This document shows positions 50,322 to 52,997 of a DNA stretch of 52,997 nucleotides, piece by piece. The notes beneath the pieces were generated by a model, which saw only the letters and a program-made list of their open reading frames with translations, ran no database searches and had not been told where the DNA came from. This DNA is from Deltaproteobacteria bacterium (GTDB lineage: Bacteria; BMS3Abin14), in contig JAADHJ010000059.1 in NCBI GenBank assembly GCA_013151915.1, positions 1 to 52,997 of the forward strand, read 5' to 3'. Position 1 is the first letter of the stretch. Each line of letters starts with the position of its first letter. Both the position numbers and the translations under genes were made by a program.

Positions 50322-50438
50322 GGGGGGGAGACCTCCCGGATGTCGGATGGAGGCATCCCTGGACCGGCAATTTCCCAAGGGGATCGCGCTTCCAACACTA
50401 AAACGACGTTTTATTATTGCCTGGATAAAACTTTCATA

Positions 50439-50468
50439 CAGTTACGCTATTTGCGCTTCACCTGTCAA
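50439..50468 (-). promoter_or_regulatory. Candidate promoter of the liv operon
   Basis: On the minus strand TTGACA, an 18-base spacer and TAACTG, about 120 bases before the livG start. The -35 is perfect, the -10 weak. Confidence 0.4.
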
Positions 50469-50517
50469 GGGCAAAGCCGTAAAGGGGGTCATGCTGTTTC
50501 GCTTGATTAAGACTATA

Positions 50518-50546
50518 TTGCCAGTTAACGTAAAGTGTAATATATG
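50518..50546 (+). promoter_or_regulatory. Candidate promoter of the CBS gene
   Basis: TTGCCA, a 17-base spacer and TATATG within an AT-richer stretch, 140 bases upstream of the CBS-protein start. Confidence 0.4.
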
Positions 50547-50616
50547 TGTTGACACGCCACCTTCCATGACGGTAACCTTATTTTCAGTTGAGCTTGAAAA
50601 AACTGTTAAAACAATG

Positions 50617-50668
50617 TTTGATGGACTTGCAAAAAGTCCCGAAAGAGACTTTTTACGAGGGTATCAAA
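50617..50668 (+). repeat. HRE hairpin repeat copy 8 (variant)
   Basis: GGACTTGCAAAAAGTCC and AAAAAGTC ... GACTTTTTACGAGGGTATC. The arms differ from module 5 of other copies but remain complementary. It lies in the leader of the CBS-protein gene. Confidence 0.7.
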
Positions 50669-50687
50669 AAAGAAAGGGGGTTCCTCG

Positions 50688-51335
50688 ATGTTTGCCAGAG
50701 ATTATATGACCAAAGCGATCGCTACCGTCCATCCCGACGACCTTGTAATCGATGTCGCCAAGACCATGCAACATGAGGGGATACGTCATGTACCCGTGGT
50801 GGAAAACGGACGGCTTGTAGGGATTGTAAGTCGGAATACCCTCAGGGACGCTTCCCCCTCAAAGGCAACGGATCTGTCCAAGCGGGAGATCAACTTCCTT
50901 CTGTCAAAGATGAAAGTCAGGGAGGTCATGAAGAAAGAGGTGATCACATGCGGTCCGGATGCTCACGTGGAAGATGTCGCACGTACCATGCAGACGAAGC
51001 GAATTGGCGCCATGCCTGTCGTGGAGAAGGGAAAACTGCTCGGGATCCTGACCAATAATGACATGTTCCGGATACTGATGAAGATACTGGGTATGGACGG
51101 GCCGGGTGTCAGGATTACTTTGGAGATCGGTAGGGGCAGGGGGGAGCTTCTCGTCGACATTGTCAAAGCTGCCAAGGATGAGGGGAAAACCATTAAGAGC
51201 CTTGTCTCCATTGAGAGCCCTCTCCCCGGCCGTCAGACCGTTATTCTCCATCTGGATGCTTCTGACATGACGGAAGTGCTCGGCACACTGAAGAGCAGGG
51301 GGTTCGAGATCATATCCGTGGATGAGGTGAAATAG
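50688..51335 (+). CDS. CBS-pair protein with C-terminal ACT-like domain (AcuB type)
   Basis: 215 residues: two CBS motifs (residues 1-55 and 72-128, with DYMTKAIATV ... IRHVPVVENGRLVGIVS and VREVMKKEVITC ... IGAMPVVEKGKLLGILT), then an ACT-like regulatory domain (about 140-215). Such proteins sense adenosine nucleotides or amino acids and regulate acetoin or fatty-acid pathways in other bacteria. GGGGG precedes the ATG. The stop TAG is followed at once by an HRE copy. Confidence 0.9.
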   Translation: MFARDYMTKAIATVHPDDLVIDVAKTMQHEGIRHVPVVENGRLVGIVSRNTLRDASPSKATDLSKREINFLLSKMKVREVMKKEVITCGPDAHVEDVARTMQTKRIGAMPVVEKGKLLGILTNNDMFRILMKILGMDGPGVRITLEIGRGRGELLVDIVKAAKDEGKTIKSLVSIESPLPGRQTVILHLDASDMTEVLGTLKSRGFEIISVDEVK

Positions 51336-51493
51336 TTGATGACTTTTTACAAAGTCATCAACGCGCCCGGGAAGGGCGCCCAAATCAATGGCTTGCAGCG
51401 CAAGTTGTTGATTTGTGAGGAAAGTGAAAATGACATTTTTCGCTTTCCGTGGAGTAAAAAGCCATGAATGGATTTTTTACGACCCAATCAAAG
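51336..51493 (+). repeat. HRE hairpin repeat copy 9 (full length, long form)
   Basis: All five modules in plus orientation: TTGATGACTTT/AAAGTCATCAA; CGCGCCC/GGGCGC; CAAATCAA ... CTTGC/GCAAG ... GATTTG; GGAAAGTGAAAA/TTTTCGCTTTCC; GTAAAAAGCCAT/ATGGATTTTTTAC. It begins at the base after the CBS gene stop and runs into the annotated N terminus of the MerR gene. Confidence 0.95.
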
Positions 51494-51913
51494 TTGTCGG
51501 ATTCACAGGAGGTCCGTCAACGGGACGGAGGCGGAAAGCCGACCTTAGCCATCGGCGAAGTTTCAAGGGAGGTAGGTCTAAGCACCCGAACCATCCGCTA
51601 TTATGAGGAGATAGGTTTGCTGGACAGCGTCTCCAGGGTCAAAAACGGGCGGAGGATGTTCGGTCCGGACGAGATCAGAAGGCTCAAGTTCATAAAAAGG
51701 CTCAAGCATCTCGGACTTTCCCTCTCGGAGATGATGGAACTCGAGGATCTGTACAGGCGATGCGGGGATAACAGGAAGGTTCTTCCGCTGCTTGTCCAGT
51801 TCTTCGATGAGCAACTGGGAAGGATCGACACCAGGATGGAGAACCTCCGTCTTCTCAAAAACGATATCATTGCCTACAGGGAGAGAATGATAGGGAAGAT
51901 GGGGGCGGATTAA
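51464..51913 (+). CDS. MerR family transcriptional regulator
   Basis: 149 residues: a MerR winged helix (LAIGEVSREVGLSTRTIRYY, EEIGLLDSVSRVKNGRRMF) and a long dimerisation helix, with no cysteine-rich effector motif. It is of the HTH_1 acyl-CoA or aromatic catabolism regulator kind. ATG at 51464 lies inside the HRE (MNGFFTTQSKLSD). A TTG at 51494 is an alternative start. It likely controls the enoyl-CoA hydratase gene downstream. Confidence 0.88.
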   Translation: MNGFFTTQSKLSDSQEVRQRDGGGKPTLAIGEVSREVGLSTRTIRYYEEIGLLDSVSRVKNGRRMFGPDEIRRLKFIKRLKHLGLSLSEMMELEDLYRRCGDNRKVLPLLVQFFDEQLGRIDTRMENLRLLKNDIIAYRERMIGKMGAD

Positions 51914-51982
51914 AGTCCAGAGTCCAACGGGATAGACCAGTTCAACATTCAATGTGGCGAACAAGTCCAGAGTCCAGAGGGG
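51914..51982. repeat. GTCCAGAGTCCAGAG junction repeat
   Basis: Two AGTCCAGAGTCCA blocks flanking a TTCAACATTCAATG unit, filling the spacer between the MerR and enoyl-CoA hydratase genes. Confidence 0.85.
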
Positions 51983-52037
51983 AAGATCGGACACGGAGGT
52001 GCGGGGATACGGTGCCTTGGGAACAGCGGAGGTTATA

Positions 52038-52862
52038 ATGGCCGAAGAAAAAGATGTGGGTACGGTAAAGTACGAGACCAGAGGTCGAATCGGTATCGCG
52101 ACCCTCAGTCGTCCGGACAAGCTCAACGCCTTCAATCGGGAGATGCTGGCGGAACTTACGGCCGTTCTCGATGAAGTGGAAGGGGATGGAAATGTCCGGG
52201 TTTTGATCATTCGCGGTGAGGGGGAGAAGGCCTTCGCCGCTGGTGCGGACCTGAATCTGCTCATCACCCTCAACGGCAAGGACGCCAGGGATATTTCCAC
52301 GTTCGCCCAGAGGATTATGACGAAAATCGAGGCCCTGCCCATTCCGGTCATCGCGGCCGTTCAGGGGGTCGCCGTGGGTGGTGGGCTGGAACTGCCCCTC
52401 GCATGTGACCTGATACTGGCGAGTGAGGGCTCAAGGCTGGGCCTGGTGGAGACAAATCTTGGTATTCTTCCGGGATGGGGAGGTTGCATACGCCTGCCGC
52501 GGCGGGTCGGCTTGGGACGGGCCAAAGAGATGATATTTTCCGGGCGCCTTGTCCAGGCGGGAGAGGCACTTTCCATGGGGCTGGTGGATGCAGTGTTTTC
52601 CGACGATGGGTTTGAGGATTCAATAATGGAATATGCTAAGATGCTTTCCCGGAAATCCCCCGTATCCATGACCCTTGCCAAGTCCGCCATCCTCAGGGGC
52701 ATGGACGCCAGCCTTGAGGCCGGCCTGGCACTGGAAAGGGAGGCTTTCGCCTACTGTTTTTCCATGCCGGATGCCAGGGAGGGTATTTCCGCGTTTCTCG
52801 AAAAGCGCCCCCCGAGGTTCGAGGATGATGACTTCGCAAAAAGTCATCATCGCGCCCGGTGA
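52038..52862 (+). CDS. Enoyl-CoA hydratase/isomerase family protein
   Basis: 274 residues of the crotonase fold: IATLSRPDKLNAFNREML, the oxyanion-hole motif AFAAGADLN, AVQGVAVGGGLELPLACDLIL and GLVETNLGILPGWGG, with the catalytic Glu in the last segment. It hydrates trans-2-enoyl-CoA in beta-oxidation-type pathways, fitting the acyl-CoA synthetase of the liv operon. The ATG at 52038 has GCGGAGG upstream. The last twelve residues (DDDFAKSHHRAR) and stop come from HRE copy 10. Confidence 0.92.
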   Translation: MAEEKDVGTVKYETRGRIGIATLSRPDKLNAFNREMLAELTAVLDEVEGDGNVRVLIIRGEGEKAFAAGADLNLLITLNGKDARDISTFAQRIMTKIEALPIPVIAAVQGVAVGGGLELPLACDLILASEGSRLGLVETNLGILPGWGGCIRLPRRVGLGRAKEMIFSGRLVQAGEALSMGLVDAVFSDDGFEDSIMEYAKMLSRKSPVSMTLAKSAILRGMDASLEAGLALEREAFAYCFSMPDAREGISAFLEKRPPRFEDDDFAKSHHRAR

Positions 52863-52961
52863 AGGGCGCTCAAATCGAAGATTTGTGAGGAAAGTGAAAA
52901 TGACACTTTTCGCTTTCCGTGGAGTAAAAAGCCATTAAGGACTTTTTACGACCCTATAAAA
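52824..52961 (+). repeat. HRE hairpin repeat copy 10a (full length, short form)
   Basis: Module 1 here is GATGATGACTT/AAAGTCATCATC, in which both arms carry the same change relative to other copies (T to A with A to T), so the pairing is kept. Modules 2-5 follow, with short module 3 (CAAATCGAAGATTTG). Confidence 0.95.
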
Positions 52962-52962
52962 G

Positions 52963-52997
52963 TTGATGACTTCGCAAAAAGTCATCATCGCGCCCGG
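52963..52997 (+). repeat. HRE hairpin repeat copy 10b (cut by window end)
   Basis: Start of a second copy in tandem: TTGATGACTTCGCAAAAAGT, then CATCATCGCGCCCGG up to the last base. Confidence 0.85.

Larger units (their letters stand above)
50322..50687. other. Divergent intergenic region livG / CBS gene
   Basis: About 365 bases. It contains candidate promoters in both directions (50439-50468 minus, 50518-50546 plus) and HRE copy 8. No gene is evident. Confidence 0.55.

Overview
The window reads as a chromosomal segment from an anaerobic, Gram-negative, GC-rich bacterium, most like the Desulfobacterota (former Deltaproteobacteria). This is inferred from gene content only: a TatD-radical SAM fusion, a PSP1/RicT-type gene beside metG, a Vor-type 2-oxoacid:ferredoxin oxidoreductase, System I cytochrome c maturation with a CxxxY-type CcmE, and an hgcA-hgcB mercury-methylation pair. 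No tRNA, rRNA, CRISPR array or transposase gene was seen.

Layout. 1-7.3 kb: a release-factor-like gene, then a tightly overlapping minus-strand operon (MOSC, mogA, tmk, holB, PSP1 gene, metG, tatD-radical SAM). 7.7-10.7 kb: a DksA-type regulator, a histidine-kinase remnant with an orphan response regulator, and an apbE / NusG-domain-II / Gx-transporter trio. 10.7-14.1 kb: two copies of an ELW-repeat lipoprotein gene around pgeF; the second is frameshifted twice by the same net 4-nt loss. 14.2-17.7 kb: RluD-like synthase, a small unknown gene, rseC-like, purC and a HEAT-repeat gene. 17.9-21.6 kb: a peptide ABC transporter without its ATPases. 21.9-28.0 kb: a PAP2 phosphatase, the four Vor subunits, an XRE-cupin regulator and a divergent PaaK-like ligase. 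28.2-36.6 kb: a CcmH-like gene, then a minus-strand operon ccmE-ccmF-ccmH-ccmI, three unknown exported or membrane proteins, a DUF1573 lipoprotein and lgt. 37.1-41.2 kb: a polyferredoxin, DUF302, a 44-residue Met/Gly-rich membrane peptide, a cupin and a TauE/SafE permease. 41.2-50.4 kb: livG-fadD-livH-livM-livK-livF followed on the same strand by hgcA-hgcB. 50.6-53 kb: a CBS protein, a MerR regulator and an enoyl-CoA hydratase.

The genes suggest amino-acid and organic-acid fermentation or respiration: peptide uptake, oxidative decarboxylation of branched-chain or aromatic 2-oxoacids to acyl-CoA plus reduced ferredoxin, acyl-CoA activation and hydration, and abundant c-type cytochromes. The liv operon would import amino acids or carboxylates, which the embedded acyl-CoA synthetase could activate.

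The main unannotated signal is a dispersed, modular multi-hairpin repeat, called HRE here. A full copy is about 135-160 bp and has up to five consecutive stem-loops. At least ten loci lie in the window, nearly all at gene junctions and mostly co-oriented with transcription. Arm changes are compensated between copies, and the element supplies start or stop codons and terminal residues to several proteins. A second class of junction repeats is built from GGACTCT or GTCCAGA heptamers and related GTTCAA units. These two classes account for most of the long gene-free stretches.
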